Source: Candidatus Promineofilum glycogenicum
GTDB lineage: Bacteria > Chloroflexota > Anaerolineae > Promineifilales > Promineifilaceae
Direction: 5' to 3'
DNA: 64,000 nucleotides
Assembly (NCBI GenBank): GCA_016707605.1
Contig: JADJHJ010000016.1
Span: 16,475-80,474, forward strand
Part shown: piece after piece, positions 33,991-42,367 of the stretch
Layout of the letters: each line of letters opens with the position of its first letter
Numbering within the stretch: position 1 is the stretch's first letter
Made by a program: the position numbers and the translations under genes
Notes under the pieces: model-generated
The model's input: only the letters and a program-made list of their open reading frames with translations
Database searches by the model: none
Told to the model about the DNA's origin: nothing

Positions 33991-34602
33991 ACTCTTTGTA
34001 CCCGAACAGCCGAAACCACTCGGCCAGGTCGTCGTCTTCCTCTTTCTTCTTCTTGTCTTTGGCCGATGGGGCTGGGGCGGGCGGCGGGGTTGGCCTGCGG
34101 GCGGGGCGGGGCTTTGTTTCCGGTTCCGGGCCGAATAGAGCCAGCCACTCGCTGACCTCGTTGGGGCTGACGGTGGGGTTGTCGCGGGCGTCGGGCGGTG
34201 GCTGCCCTTTGGGGGCGAAGGTGCGCTCGTTGACCATCGCCGTGGCGAACGCCTCCGAGCGCTGGGTGGGCACGCGGCGACGCTGAGCAACGCGCAGGAT
34301 GGCCCCGTCGCTGCTAACGACGGTGTGCTGCGCCGGGTCTTCGATGCCCTCGATGCGGCCAATGATCAGGCGTCGGCCGAGCGGTTGTCGGGGGCGAAGA
34401 TGGCCCGCACGCCGCCGCCGGAGAGATGTTTGGCCTCACCGCCGGGCAGCCCCTTGTCGAAGATGACCGTGACCTTGCGCCGCGGGTCGGCCGCCGCCCA
34501 GCGCTTCAGCAGTTGCAGCAGCTTTACCTCGTCGTCCGGGTCGGCCAATGACAACCCCGGCACACGGGCGATCAGGTTGTGGCCGTCGATCAGATAGTGC
34601 AT
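33989..34602 (-). pseudogene. NYN-domain (YacP-like) ribonuclease, frame broken by one base
   Basis: The first frame starts MHYLIDGHNLIARVPGLSL and reaches VTVIFDKGLPGGEAKHLSGG and NRSADA. Adding one C near 34361 joins it to LIIGRIEGIEDPAQHTVVSSDGAI, the conserved end of the YacP/NYN RNase fold, with acidic residues D6, D49 and the SADAL aspartate. The joined protein has 204 residues, with a proline/lysine-rich linker (PPPAPAPSAKDKKKKEEDDD) and a short repeated motif, SEWLALFG and AEWFRLFG. The NYN fold is PIN-like. Family members cut rRNA or mRNA. It lies directly after pcrA in the same direction. Confidence 0.8.
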
Positions 34603-34614
34603 AGCTTTCTAAAG

Positions 34615-34693
34615 AGAAGAAACCACAGATTACGCAGATTTCACAGATTACCTCTTCTAAATCTGTGAAATCTGTGTAATCTGTGGTTTCTTC
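34615..34693. repeat. Palindromic repeat, family B
   Basis: GAAACCACAGATTACGCAG to CTGTGTAATCTGTGGTTTC, between pcrA and the NYN gene. Confidence 0.9.
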
Positions 34694-37018
34694 CTATCCT
34701 GTAATCTCCAGGTTGGCGAAGGCGGCGGCCAGGCGCTTGATGCCGATGCCGGGGAAGGCCACGGTCACTTCCTCGTCCGTGCCGCTCAGCTTGCTCTCGA
34801 TCACCGTGCCGTCACCAAACTTGGCGTGGCGCACCTTCTGGCCGGTCTTGTAGCGTGTCGTCGCCGGCGCGTCGCGTCGCGGGGCGGCGGTGTTGGGTGT
34901 GGGTAGGCGGCGGGCGTCGTTCCCGGTGGCAGAGCCGGCCGGCGGCCGGCGGTCCTGGGTCGACCAGCGGTCGTCAACCGTCGCGCGGCCCGCGGGCCGG
35001 CGGTCGACCGGGCGGCGGGCGTCGGACGGCCGCGTGTCGCTCCACGTGCTGGCCCGGTCGATGCTCTGTCGCCGTCGTTGCCCGGCCCCACCGCCTTCGA
35101 GCAGCGTCTCCGGGATGTCGGTGAGGAAGCGCGACGGCACCGCCACCGAGCTATCGCCCCATGTCGTGCGGCGAAAGGCGTGGGACAGGTAGAGCCGGTC
35201 CTTGGCCCGCGTCAGGCCGACGTAGAACAGGCGGCGCTCCTCGGCCAGCTCGTCTTCGTTGTCCAGCGAACGGCTGTGGGGCAGCAGCCCCTCTTCCAGC
35301 CCGGTGATGAACACCACCGGGAACTCCAGCCCCTTGGCGGCGTGGAGGGTCAGCAGTGTCGTGGCCTGGGCGGCGTTGTCCAGATTGTCCGTCTCGGCCA
35401 CCAGGGCTACCTGTTGCAGGAAGTCGGCCAGGGTTAATCCCTCGTCGATACCGGCTCCGCTGGCTGCACCGGCCACGCCGCGCAACTCCATGACGTTCTC
35501 CCAGCGATCAACCCCCTCGTCGGTGCCGTCGTCCAGGTAGACCTGGTAGCGCACGTCGCGCAGGATGGCGTCGAGCAGGTCGCCGACGCTGACGCGCTCG
35601 CTCAGGGCGATCCAGTTGGCCAGTTGGCCGCCGAAGGTGTAGAGGGCGTTGTAGGCCCGGCCGGTGAACGGATGCTGGGCGTCGGCGTCGGTGGCCAGCC
35701 GCACCAGCGCCTCGGCCGGCTGCAACCCCTGCCCGGCGGCCCACAGGTAGAACTGCTGCTGCGTCGTCTGGCCGATGCCGCGCGTGGGCACGTTGAGGAT
35801 GCGGCCGAGGCTAACGGCGTCACGCGGGTTGTGGACGACACGCAGGTAGGCGATGACGTCCTTGATCTCGCGCCGTTGATAGAACTGCGTCGCCCCGACG
35901 AGGCGATAGGGCAGTCCGGCGGCCACGAACGCCTCTTCCAGGGCGCGCGATTGGGCGTTGGTGCGGTACATCACGGCGCACTCGTTGCCGTTGTGCCCCT
36001 GGAGCATCAGGTCTTCGATGGTGCTGACGACCGTGGCCGCCTCGTCGCTCTCGTTGTACGCTTCGCGGACCATGATCTTGGCCCCGCCGTGGCGCTCGGT
36101 GAACAGCTTCTTGGGCATGTGGTCGGCGTTGCGGCGGATGACGCCCATCGCCGCGTCGAGGATGACCTGCGTCGAGCGGTAGTTCTGCTCCAGCATGATC
36201 GTCCGCGCTGCCGGGTAGTCGCGGTAGAAGTTCTGCACGTTGCGGTAGTCCGCGCCGCGCCACTTGTAGATCGACTGGTCGCTGTCGCCGACGGCGAAGA
36301 GGTTGTTGTGCGCCCCGGCCAGTTGGCGCAGCAGGCGGTACTGGGTGGCGTTGGTGTCCTGGAACTCATCCACCAGGATGTGTTCGTAGCGCGTCTGATA
36401 CTTTTGCAGCACGTCCGGCCGCTCATCGAACAGCAGCACGGCCTGCATCAGCAGGTCGTCGAAGTCCATAGCGTTGTTGGTTTGCAGCGCCAACTGGTAG
36501 TACTCATAGACGCGGCGGGTGACTTCGCCGATGTAGTTGGTCGCCTGATAGATGTCGGGGGTGATCAGGTCGTTCTTGGCCGTGCTGATGCCGTTGAGCA
36601 TCTTGGCCGGGGGGAACTTCTTGTCATCGAGGCGCAGTTCGCCCAGCGCGCCCTTGACGACCTGAAGTTGATCGGCGGTGTCGAAGATGACAAAGTCGCG
36701 CTGGTAGTGGGTCAGGTTGTCCACTTCGCGGCGCAGCAGCCGGGCGCAGATGGCGTGGAACGTGCCCATGTTGAGGCCCTGCGGCCGGCCGTCGAGCAGC
36801 CCTTCGATGCGATGCTCCATCTCGCGCGCGGCCTTGTTGGTGAAGGTCACGGCCATGATGTGCCAGGGGGAGACGCGCATCTCCTGGATGAGGTAGGCGA
36901 TGCGGTGGGTCAGGACGCGCGTCTTGCCGCTGCCGGGGCCGGCGACGACCAGCAGCGGGCCGGGCGAGGCGCTGACGGCGTCGCGTTGGGCGGGGTTGAG
37001 TCTTGCCAACAAATCCAT
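34694..37018 (-). CDS. pcrA: UvrD/PcrA-type superfamily 1 DNA helicase
   Basis: 774 residues. Q-motif LNPAQRDAV at residues 7-15, Walker A VVAGPGSGKT at 24-33, VDEFQDTN (motif II), GDSDQSIYKWRGAD (motif III), LEQNYRSTQ, then LLTLHAAKGLEFPVVF and EERRLFYVGLTRAKDRLYL (motifs V and VI). The C-terminal RYKTGQKVRHAKFGDGTVIE is the Tudor-like RNA-polymerase-binding domain of PcrA. It unwinds DNA 3' to 5' in repair and transcription-coupled processes. Between helicase and Tudor domain lies a low-complexity Arg/Asp/Pro linker. Confidence 0.95.
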   Translation of the reverse strand: MDLLARLNPAQRDAVSASPGPLLVVAGPGSGKTRVLTHRIAYLIQEMRVSPWHIMAVTFTNKAAREMEHRIEGLLDGRPQGLNMGTFHAICARLLRREVDNLTHYQRDFVIFDTADQLQVVKGALGELRLDDKKFPPAKMLNGISTAKNDLITPDIYQATNYIGEVTRRVYEYYQLALQTNNAMDFDDLLMQAVLLFDERPDVLQKYQTRYEHILVDEFQDTNATQYRLLRQLAGAHNNLFAVGDSDQSIYKWRGADYRNVQNFYRDYPAARTIMLEQNYRSTQVILDAAMGVIRRNADHMPKKLFTERHGGAKIMVREAYNESDEAATVVSTIEDLMLQGHNGNECAVMYRTNAQSRALEEAFVAAGLPYRLVGATQFYQRREIKDVIAYLRVVHNPRDAVSLGRILNVPTRGIGQTTQQQFYLWAAGQGLQPAEALVRLATDADAQHPFTGRAYNALYTFGGQLANWIALSERVSVGDLLDAILRDVRYQVYLDDGTDEGVDRWENVMELRGVAGAASGAGIDEGLTLADFLQQVALVAETDNLDNAAQATTLLTLHAAKGLEFPVVFITGLEEGLLPHSRSLDNEDELAEERRLFYVGLTRAKDRLYLSHAFRRTTWGDSSVAVPSRFLTDIPETLLEGGGAGQRRRQSIDRASTWSDTRPSDARRPVDRRPAGRATVDDRWSTQDRRPPAGSATGNDARRLPTPNTAAPRRDAPATTRYKTGQKVRHAKFGDGTVIESKLSGTDEEVTVAFPGIGIKRLAAAFANLEITG

Positions 37019-37024
37019 GCCCCC

Positions 37025-37054
37025 ATTCTAATCCTTCCCGGCCGCTCTTCCCAA
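37025..37054 (-). promoter_or_regulatory. Promoter of pcrA
   Basis: TTGGGA, 18-nt spacer, TAGAAT on the reverse strand; the -10 ends six bases (GGGGGC read toward the gene) before the ATG, so the mRNA would be leaderless. Confidence 0.6.
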
Positions 37055-37072
37055 TTTAGGCCGCGAATCGTT

Positions 37073-37101
37073 TATACTGGGGTTGGGCGCAATCCAACCC
37101 G
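37073..37101 (+). promoter_or_regulatory. Possible -10 box and 5' hairpin of the CNNM/CorC gene
   Basis: TATACT (37073-37078) followed by GGGTTGG-GCGCAAT-CCAACCC, a 7-bp hairpin at the transcript's 5' end. No clear -35 box. Confidence 0.4.
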
Positions 37102-37120
37102 TTCGCCCACTCAAACGCTT

Positions 37121-38419
37121 ATGACTTCACGCATCTTTCTGGAAATCGCTGTCCTTCTCCTGCTGTTTCTGATCAATGGCGTCTTCGCCATGGCCGAGTT
37201 GGCCGTCGTCTCCTCGCGGCGCGAACGGCTGCAAATCCTGGCCGACGGCGGTAACGCCGGGGCGCGCACGGCCATCGAGTTGTCGCGCGAGCCGTCGAAC
37301 CTGCTGTCCACGGTGCAGGTCGGCATCACCCTCATCGGCATTCTGGCCGGCGCGTTTGGCGGGGCGACGCTGACGGCCGAACTGGCCGGCCTGCTCGTGC
37401 CGCTGCCGGTGGTGGGGCCGTATGGCGAGGTTGTGGCCCTGATCATCGTCGTGGCCGCTATCACCTTCGGCAGCGTCGTGATGGGCGAGTTGGTTCCCAA
37501 GCAGTTGGCGTTGCGCAGCCCGGAGCGCATCGCCGCCTCGCTGGCCCGGCCGATGCACACTCTGTCGCGCTTAACCCGGCCGGTGGTGCGCCTGCTCAAT
37601 CTGGCCACGGCCGGCCTCCTGCGGTTGCTGGGCGAGCGCGGCGACGGCCAGGACGCGACGGTGTCCGAGGAGGAGATTCGGATGCTGCTGGAGCAAGGCG
37701 CGGCCAGCGGCGCCATCGAGCCGGCCGAGCGCGATATGGTGGACAGCATCTTCCGCTTCGGCGACCGGCAACTGCGCTCGCTGATGACGCCGCGCACCGA
37801 GATCGTCTGGCTGGACGTGAACGCCGACGAGGCCACCATCCGCGAGACGGTGCTGCGGGCGGGCCACTCGCGCTTCCCATTGTGCGAAGGCGCCATCGAC
37901 CGCGTGATCGGCGTCGTGCTGGCGCGCGACCTGCTGGCCGAGACGTGGTCGGGCCGGCCGGTGGACTTGCGGGCGCTGGCCCGGCCGCCGCTCTTCCTGC
38001 CGGAGTCGATGCCGGCCCAGCGCGCGCTGGAGCGGTTCAAGCAGACGGGCATCCAGGGGGCGCTGCTGGTCGACGAGTTCGGTGGCATTGATGGACTGGT
38101 AACGATTCTCGACATGATGGAGGCCATCGTCGGCGACATCCCGTCGGTGAGTGAGCTTGCCGAGCCGCCCGTCGTGCGCCGCGACGATGGCTCGTGGCTG
38201 GTGGACGGACAACTCGACGTGGAAGAGTTGAAGGAGTTGCTGGCCGTCGCTCAACTGCCCGACGAGACCGACTTCCAGACGTTAGGCGGCTTCGTCATGA
38301 CCCGCCTCAACCGCCTGCCGCGCGCCGGCGACACCTTCGCCTGGGGCGACTACCGCTTTGAAGTGGTGGACATGGACGGCAATCGGGTGGATAAGGTGTT
38401 GATTCAGCCTAATCTTTGA
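37121..38419 (+). CDS. CNNM/CorC-family (hemolysin C-like) membrane protein
   Basis: 432 residues. Three or four N-terminal helices of the CNNM transmembrane domain (LLFLINGVFAMAELAVVSSR, STVQVGITLIGILAGAFGG, VMGELVPKQLAL) are followed by two CBS domains (LMTPRTEIVWLDVNADEATI and FLPESMPAQRALERFKQTG) and a C-terminal CorC-HlyC domain (DFQTLGGFVMTRLNRLPRAG). The family exports Mg or Co ions or regulates their transport. Divergent from pcrA with about 100 bp between. Confidence 0.9.
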   Translation: MTSRIFLEIAVLLLLFLINGVFAMAELAVVSSRRERLQILADGGNAGARTAIELSREPSNLLSTVQVGITLIGILAGAFGGATLTAELAGLLVPLPVVGPYGEVVALIIVVAAITFGSVVMGELVPKQLALRSPERIAASLARPMHTLSRLTRPVVRLLNLATAGLLRLLGERGDGQDATVSEEEIRMLLEQGAASGAIEPAERDMVDSIFRFGDRQLRSLMTPRTEIVWLDVNADEATIRETVLRAGHSRFPLCEGAIDRVIGVVLARDLLAETWSGRPVDLRALARPPLFLPESMPAQRALERFKQTGIQGALLVDEFGGIDGLVTILDMMEAIVGDIPSVSELAEPPVVRRDDGSWLVDGQLDVEELKELLAVAQLPDETDFQTLGGFVMTRLNRLPRAGDTFAWGDYRFEVVDMDGNRVDKVLIQPNL

Positions 38420-38432
38420 GGTCTGGGAGCGT

Positions 38433-38461
38433 TTGACACGCTGCGCCGACTCTGCTAGAAT
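38433..38461 (+). promoter_or_regulatory. Promoter of tRNA-Glu(CTC)
   Basis: TTGACA, 17-nt spacer, TAGAAT, 12 bases before the tRNA. Confidence 0.85.
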
Positions 38462-38473
38462 CTTCTTCCGTTG

Positions 38474-38546
38474 GCCCCATTCGTCTAGCGGCCCAGGACG
38501 TGGCCCTCTCAAGGCCAAAACAGCGGTTCGAGTCCGCTATGGGGCA
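38474..38546 (+). tRNA. tRNA-Glu, anticodon CTC
   Basis: 73 nt, no encoded CCA. Acceptor GCCCCAT pairs with ATGGGGC, anticodon stem-loop GGCC-CTCTCAA-GGCC gives CTC, T arm AGCGGTTCGAGTCCGCT, discriminator A. Together with the TTC isoacceptor at 15701 it reads both Glu codons. Confidence 0.97.
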
Positions 38547-38589
38547 TGATTCAGTTACCGCACGCGACTTCATTGGCGCGTGCGGTTTT

Positions 38590-38846
38590 GTTTTGAGCGA
38601 GGGTGCGTCCCACTTTGGGGGGTCGCACCTTGGGGGCGGAAGGTGCGGGAAGGGGGGGTGCGTCCCACTTTCTGGAGTGGGTCGCACCTTCTGGGGGGGC
38701 GGTAAGAGGGCGTCGCACTGGAAAGTGCACGCCGGGGGGTGCGTCCCACTTTCGGGGGTCGCAGGTGAGGGGCGACGCCTGGGAGGCGACGCACCGGGAG
38801 GAAGAAAGGTGCGTCGCACTTCGGAAAGTGCAACGCACCGGAATCT
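38590..38846. repeat. Array of GTGCGTCCCACTTT / GGTCGCACCTT units (316-bp gene-free stretch)
   Basis: Between the tRNA and the UbiB gene the sequence GGTGCGTCCCACTTT(C/G) recurs at about 38600, 38657 and 38739, interleaved with GGTCGCACCTT and with GTCGCACT...AAGTGCAACG arms that form short hairpins. G-rich runs separate them. A related GGTGCGATGCAC block lies at 43500-43540. No coding potential is evident. Confidence 0.75.
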
Positions 38847-38862
38847 GCTAGAATAGGAGGCA

Positions 38863-40524
38863 ATGGGCGGACCGAGCCAGCACATGAACGACCAGGGCCA
38901 AATTGACCAACTGCGCTACCGGCGCATCTTGCGTTTCTTCGCCGGGGTGATCGCCAACATCATCTGGTGGGACCTGATGGTCGGCCGCCTGCCGGTGGCC
39001 CGGCAGCGGGCCGTCAGCAGCCGGCCGCAACGGCTGCGCGATCTGGCCCGCGAGTTCCGCGGCCTGGCCATCGAGATGGGCGGGGTGATGATCAAGCTGG
39101 GCCAGTTCCTCAGCTCGCGCGTCGACGTGCTGCCCATCGAGGTCACGCAGGAGCTACAAGGGTTGCAGGACGAAGTGCCCCCGGCCGACAACGAGCAGGT
39201 CTTTGGCCTGCTGCGCGAGCAACTGGGCGACCTGAACCGGCGCTTCGTCAACATCGAGCGGCAGCCGTTGGCCGCGGCCTCGCTGGGCCAGGTCTATCGC
39301 GCCCGTCTGCGGCCGGCGGGCGAGGCCGAGGTGGCGCGGGTGGTCATTAAGGTGCAGCGGCCGGGCATCGAGCACCTGGTGCGCACCGATCTGGCGGCGT
39401 TGCGGGTCGTCGCCCGCTGGGTCATGCGCTACAAGCCCATCCGCAAGCGGGCCAACGTGCCCGCGCTGCTGGAGGAGTTCGCCCGGACGCTGTGGCAGGA
39501 GCTGGACTACCGGGCCGAGGCCGACAACGCCGAGCAGTTCGCCGCCATCCACGCCGACAACCCGCGCATTCAGATTCCCCGCGTCTACCGCGAGCACTCC
39601 ACGAGCCGCGTCGTTGTTCTGGAAGACGTTGAGGCACTGAAGATCGGCGACACGGCCGCCCTGGCCGCGGCGGGCATCGACACCAAGGACGTGGCCGACC
39701 TGCTGCTGGAGGCGTACTTCAAGCAGATCTTCGTGGCCGAGTTCTTCCACGCCGACCCCCACCCCGGCAATCTGTTCATTCGCCCGCGGCCGGCGGCCGA
39801 CGGGGACGACGCCGCGCCGACCTTCCAACTTGTCTTCGTCGACTTCGGCATGGCCGTGCGCTTGCCCAAGGCGATGGGCGAGAGCCTGCGCAAGGTGCTC
39901 ATCGGCGTCACCCAGCGCGACTCGCGCCAACTGGTGGAGGCCTACCGCGACCTGGGCTTCTTCCTGCCCGGCGCGGACATCGAGCGCATTACCGAGGCCC
40001 ACGAGGCCGTCCTCGATCAGATCTACGGCCGCAACCTGCTCGACCTGACCCAGCCCGACCCGCGCGAAATCGAGGCCATCGGCCGCGAGTTCCGCGACCT
40101 GCTGTTCGACTTCCCGTTCCAGATTCCCCAGGACTTCATCTATCTCGGCCGCGCCCTGGGCATGATCTCCGGCCTAGTCTCCACTCTGGACCCACACATC
40201 AACCCGTGGCGGCAGATCGAACGCTATGGCCAGCAACTCCTGCGCGGCCAGAGCTTCCAGCAGTTCCGCGATATGGGACTGGGGAACGTCCTGGAGTTGG
40301 TACGCCCGTTTCTGGCCACGCCGGGGCGCATTCAACGCCTGCTGGAAGAGGCCGAGAAGGGGCGGCTGCGGGTGCAACTGAAGAGCGACCGCGACGCCGT
40401 GCGGCAGCAGGAGCGGCTGGAGAAGCGCATCGGCCAACTGGCCTGGAGCGTAGTCAGCGCGGCGGGGATTTTGTCGGCGACGCTGGTGTATTTAGAGCGG
40501 CGGCGGGAAAGACGGAAGGACTAA
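38863..40524 (+). CDS. ABC1/UbiB (AarF)-family kinase-like protein
   Basis: 553 residues. The UbiB hallmarks are present: KxGQ-type MIKLGQFLSSRVDVLP near residue 73, the alanine-rich loop LAAASLGQVYRA in place of the P-loop, VVIKVQRPGIE, FFHADPHPGNLF and FVDFGMAVRLP, with C-terminal membrane helices (AWSVVSAAGILSATLVYL). Members act in membrane quinone or lipid metabolism with ATPase activity. The start is uncertain: AGGAGG is only two bases before the ATG at 38863, so the ATG at 38884 is possible. A TAGAAT box at 38848-38853 would put the transcript start right at the first ATG. Confidence 0.9.
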   Translation: MGGPSQHMNDQGQIDQLRYRRILRFFAGVIANIIWWDLMVGRLPVARQRAVSSRPQRLRDLAREFRGLAIEMGGVMIKLGQFLSSRVDVLPIEVTQELQGLQDEVPPADNEQVFGLLREQLGDLNRRFVNIERQPLAAASLGQVYRARLRPAGEAEVARVVIKVQRPGIEHLVRTDLAALRVVARWVMRYKPIRKRANVPALLEEFARTLWQELDYRAEADNAEQFAAIHADNPRIQIPRVYREHSTSRVVVLEDVEALKIGDTAALAAAGIDTKDVADLLLEAYFKQIFVAEFFHADPHPGNLFIRPRPAADGDDAAPTFQLVFVDFGMAVRLPKAMGESLRKVLIGVTQRDSRQLVEAYRDLGFFLPGADIERITEAHEAVLDQIYGRNLLDLTQPDPREIEAIGREFRDLLFDFPFQIPQDFIYLGRALGMISGLVSTLDPHINPWRQIERYGQQLLRGQSFQQFRDMGLGNVLELVRPFLATPGRIQRLLEEAEKGRLRVQLKSDRDAVRQQERLEKRIGQLAWSVVSAAGILSATLVYLERRRERRKD

Positions 40525-40868
40525 TCTCTGGCCTTTTGTTGTTCTGCCAGCAGCGTCTCGTACTCCTCGCGCGTGATGTAGTGCCCGCCGGTGATCTCGT
40601 GGGCCACCATCTCGAAGCTGGCGTTGAGCGTCACGACGGTCGGCATCGGCCGGAAGCAGCGGTTATCCACGATAGTCTTGTGCCAGACGTAGCGGCCGCC
40701 TTCGTCGAGCAGGTCATGTTGCTTGTCGGCGCGCAGCCGGACGGGCGCGCCGCAGCGGTCACACTGGACGTAGAAGTAGACGCCGCGCGGGTCGGTGTTG
40801 CCGGTCGATTGCGATGCCTTCGATTCGGGGCGGTCGGCGCCGCCGAGGAGTTTTTTCAGGAAGCCCAT
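40521..40868 (-). CDS. Hypothetical protein with a CxxC zinc-ribbon-like motif
   Basis: 115 residues from the ATG at 40868, preceded by GGAGCAGAGT. The N-terminus MGFLKKLLGGADRPESKASQ is basic and amphipathic. The core YVQCDRCGAPVRLRADKQHDL has one CxxC pair and VDNRCFRPMPTVVTLNASFE one further Cys, so metal binding by a single protein would be incomplete. Family not recognised by me. It overlaps the convergent UbiB gene by four bases and follows the CHAD gene in the same direction. Confidence 0.65.
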   Translation of the reverse strand: MGFLKKLLGGADRPESKASQSTGNTDPRGVYFYVQCDRCGAPVRLRADKQHDLLDEGGRYVWHKTIVDNRCFRPMPTVVTLNASFEMVAHEITGGHYITREEYETLLAEQQKARD

Positions 40869-40912
40869 ACTCTGCTCCGTGGGTGGGGCGGGATGCCATC
40901 CCGTCCTACATA

Positions 40913-41806
40913 TCAAAGCGAGGCGACGGTCAGGGCCAGCACCTGGCGAATGTCGGGCCGGTCGAAGGCGGCGTAGAGGGGGTGGAACTCCTCTGTCAGC
41001 CGGGCCAACTCGGCCGACTGGTAGTCGCCATAGATGGCCACCTCCTCCGGGCAGCAGTCCAGGGCGATCAGCAGCGCCGTGGCTACACTGGCGTCGTTGA
41101 GAGTGCCCAAGTGGTCCTGCATCAGGCGGGTCATCTCGATGATCCGGCCGCTCGTCTCGCCCAGCAACTCCTCGAAGAAGGTCAGGGTGTAGCGCAACTC
41201 TTTGAACTGGATGCGCAACTGGTGGAACTGAGCCGCGGTCGCCGTGGGCAGGACGTCGCCAAAGGCCCGGACGGCCCCCAGGCGCTGGAAGACGAGCGTC
41301 GGCAGGGCGTGGCGCACCAGCAGCGGGGCGGTGCGGCCGTTGCCGGTCGGCAGCCCTGCGCCGGCCGTCGCGGTGAAGCGGCGGTAGCGTTGCAGTCGCC
41401 GGTGGACCTTCGGCCGCTCCAGGTAGCGCCGCAGCCGCTTGTCGACTTTGGCCTGGCGCTCTTCAACGTATTCGGCCAGCACTAACAGCGGTTGCCCGGC
41501 GGCGTCGTTGTAGGCGGCCAGCTTCTGGCGGAAGACGGCCAGGTCTCGGCAAGGCCCCAGGCGGCGCATCAACCGGCGCAGCGTCCGCCGGTGCGGCTCC
41601 AGTTCGTGGGGGGCGAAGACGGGCGCGAAGAGCTTGAAGAGGGTGAACGTACGGCGGATGGCCTTGCGCGTCTCGTGCACAGCCGGCGGGTCGGCGTTCT
41701 GCCGCAGCGCCGGCAGGTGTTCGTAGACGATGGCCAGTTGCTCGGCCATCATCTGGCGCGCCGCTTCGGCAATGGGCAGGTCGGGCGTGAGCGGTGTGTG
41801 GATCAT
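40913..41806 (-). CDS. CHAD-domain protein
   Basis: 297 residues from ATG 41806; a TAGAAT box lies nine bases upstream, so the ATG at 41815 directly beside that box is unlikely. The CHAD signature of conserved histidines and basic residues is seen in VHETRKAIRRTFTLFKLF near residues 42-59, PHRRTLRRLMRRLGPCRDL and FHQLRIQFKELRYTLTFF, with QDHLGTLNDASVA near the end. CHAD domains bind polyphosphate. The ppk or CYTH partner often found next to it is absent here. Role inferred from domain only. Confidence 0.88.
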   Translation of the reverse strand: MIHTPLTPDLPIAEAARQMMAEQLAIVYEHLPALRQNADPPAVHETRKAIRRTFTLFKLFAPVFAPHELEPHRRTLRRLMRRLGPCRDLAVFRQKLAAYNDAAGQPLLVLAEYVEERQAKVDKRLRRYLERPKVHRRLQRYRRFTATAGAGLPTGNGRTAPLLVRHALPTLVFQRLGAVRAFGDVLPTATAAQFHQLRIQFKELRYTLTFFEELLGETSGRIIEMTRLMQDHLGTLNDASVATALLIALDCCPEEVAIYGDYQSAELARLTEEFHPLYAAFDRPDIRQVLALTVASL

Positions 41807-41851
41807 TGAGACCATATTCTAGCAACACTCTTGGCTGGGGCTACTTACAGA

Positions 41852-41938
41852 AGAGCTCACGCAAAGATCGCCAAGACGCCAAGGCTCAGAAAGCTTGCTT
41901 TGCGTCCTTTGCGTCGAGGCGATCTTTGCGTGAACTCT
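41852..41938. repeat. Palindromic repeat, family C
   Basis: GAGCTCACGCAAAGATCGCC and GGCGATCTTTGCGTGAACTC as arms, centre AAAGCTTGCTTT. Confidence 0.9.
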
Positions 41939-42030
41939 TGAATTCAGGTGTGGTTTGCCGGGCCTGGGGGGCGGCCGTATAATCCGCCTGGCTGCGGCTT
42001 GCGAATCGGCCGGGCCAATAGGAGTGAACT

Positions 42031-42279
42031 GTGGCCATCGTAAACGAAAACACCGACGCCAAACGTCGCGCCGAACAACGAGCGGCGCTGGAGCGCATTC
42101 GCAACGGCTTGGCGACCCGGGTGCGCATCCTGGTCGCGTCGGACGCCTGCCCGGTCTGCCGCGCCTATGAAGGGGCATACGAGTTCGACGCCGTGCCCGA
42201 ACTGCCCCTGGAGGGCTGCTCGCGCCCCGACGGCTGCAACGCCGTCTATGCCCCCGTCCTCGACCTCTACGGCCCTTAA
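42031..42279 (+). CDS. Small conserved protein with paired cysteine motifs
   Basis: 82 residues from a GTG start with TAGGAG at good spacing. The N-terminal half is a charged helix; the C-terminal half LVASDACPVCRAYEGAYEFD and LPLEGCSRPDGCNAVYAPVL has four cysteines as CxxC and CxxxxxxC, a likely zinc site. The same pattern (DACPVCR...LP..GC.HP.GCRC.YAPVL) occurs in phage head-morphogenesis and minor capsid proteins, so a domesticated fragment is possible. No other phage gene is adjacent. Confidence 0.65.
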   Translation: MAIVNENTDAKRRAEQRAALERIRNGLATRVRILVASDACPVCRAYEGAYEFDAVPELPLEGCSRPDGCNAVYAPVLDLYGP

Positions 42280-42361
42280 GAAGAAACCACAGATTACGCA
42301 GATTCCACAGATTATTAAGAAGTAATCTGTGGAATCTGCGTAATCTGTGGTTTCTTTCTTT
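42279..42361. repeat. Palindromic repeat, family B
   Basis: AAGAAACCACAGATTACGCA to TGCGTAATCTGTGGTTTCTT, closing on TTAAGAAGTAA; it begins at the stop codon of the preceding gene. Confidence 0.9.
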
Positions 42362-42367
42362 TCCTCT

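Noticed and set aside
35624..37018. Long open frame on the plus strand opposite pcrA that runs into the CNNM gene
   Set aside because: High-GC shadow of pcrA; the peptide is low-complexity with no family features, and the real CNNM start is at 37121.
38590..38846. CRISPR array
   Set aside because: Units are irregularly spaced, G-rich, vary in sequence and include inverted copies; no uniform spacers and no cas genes.
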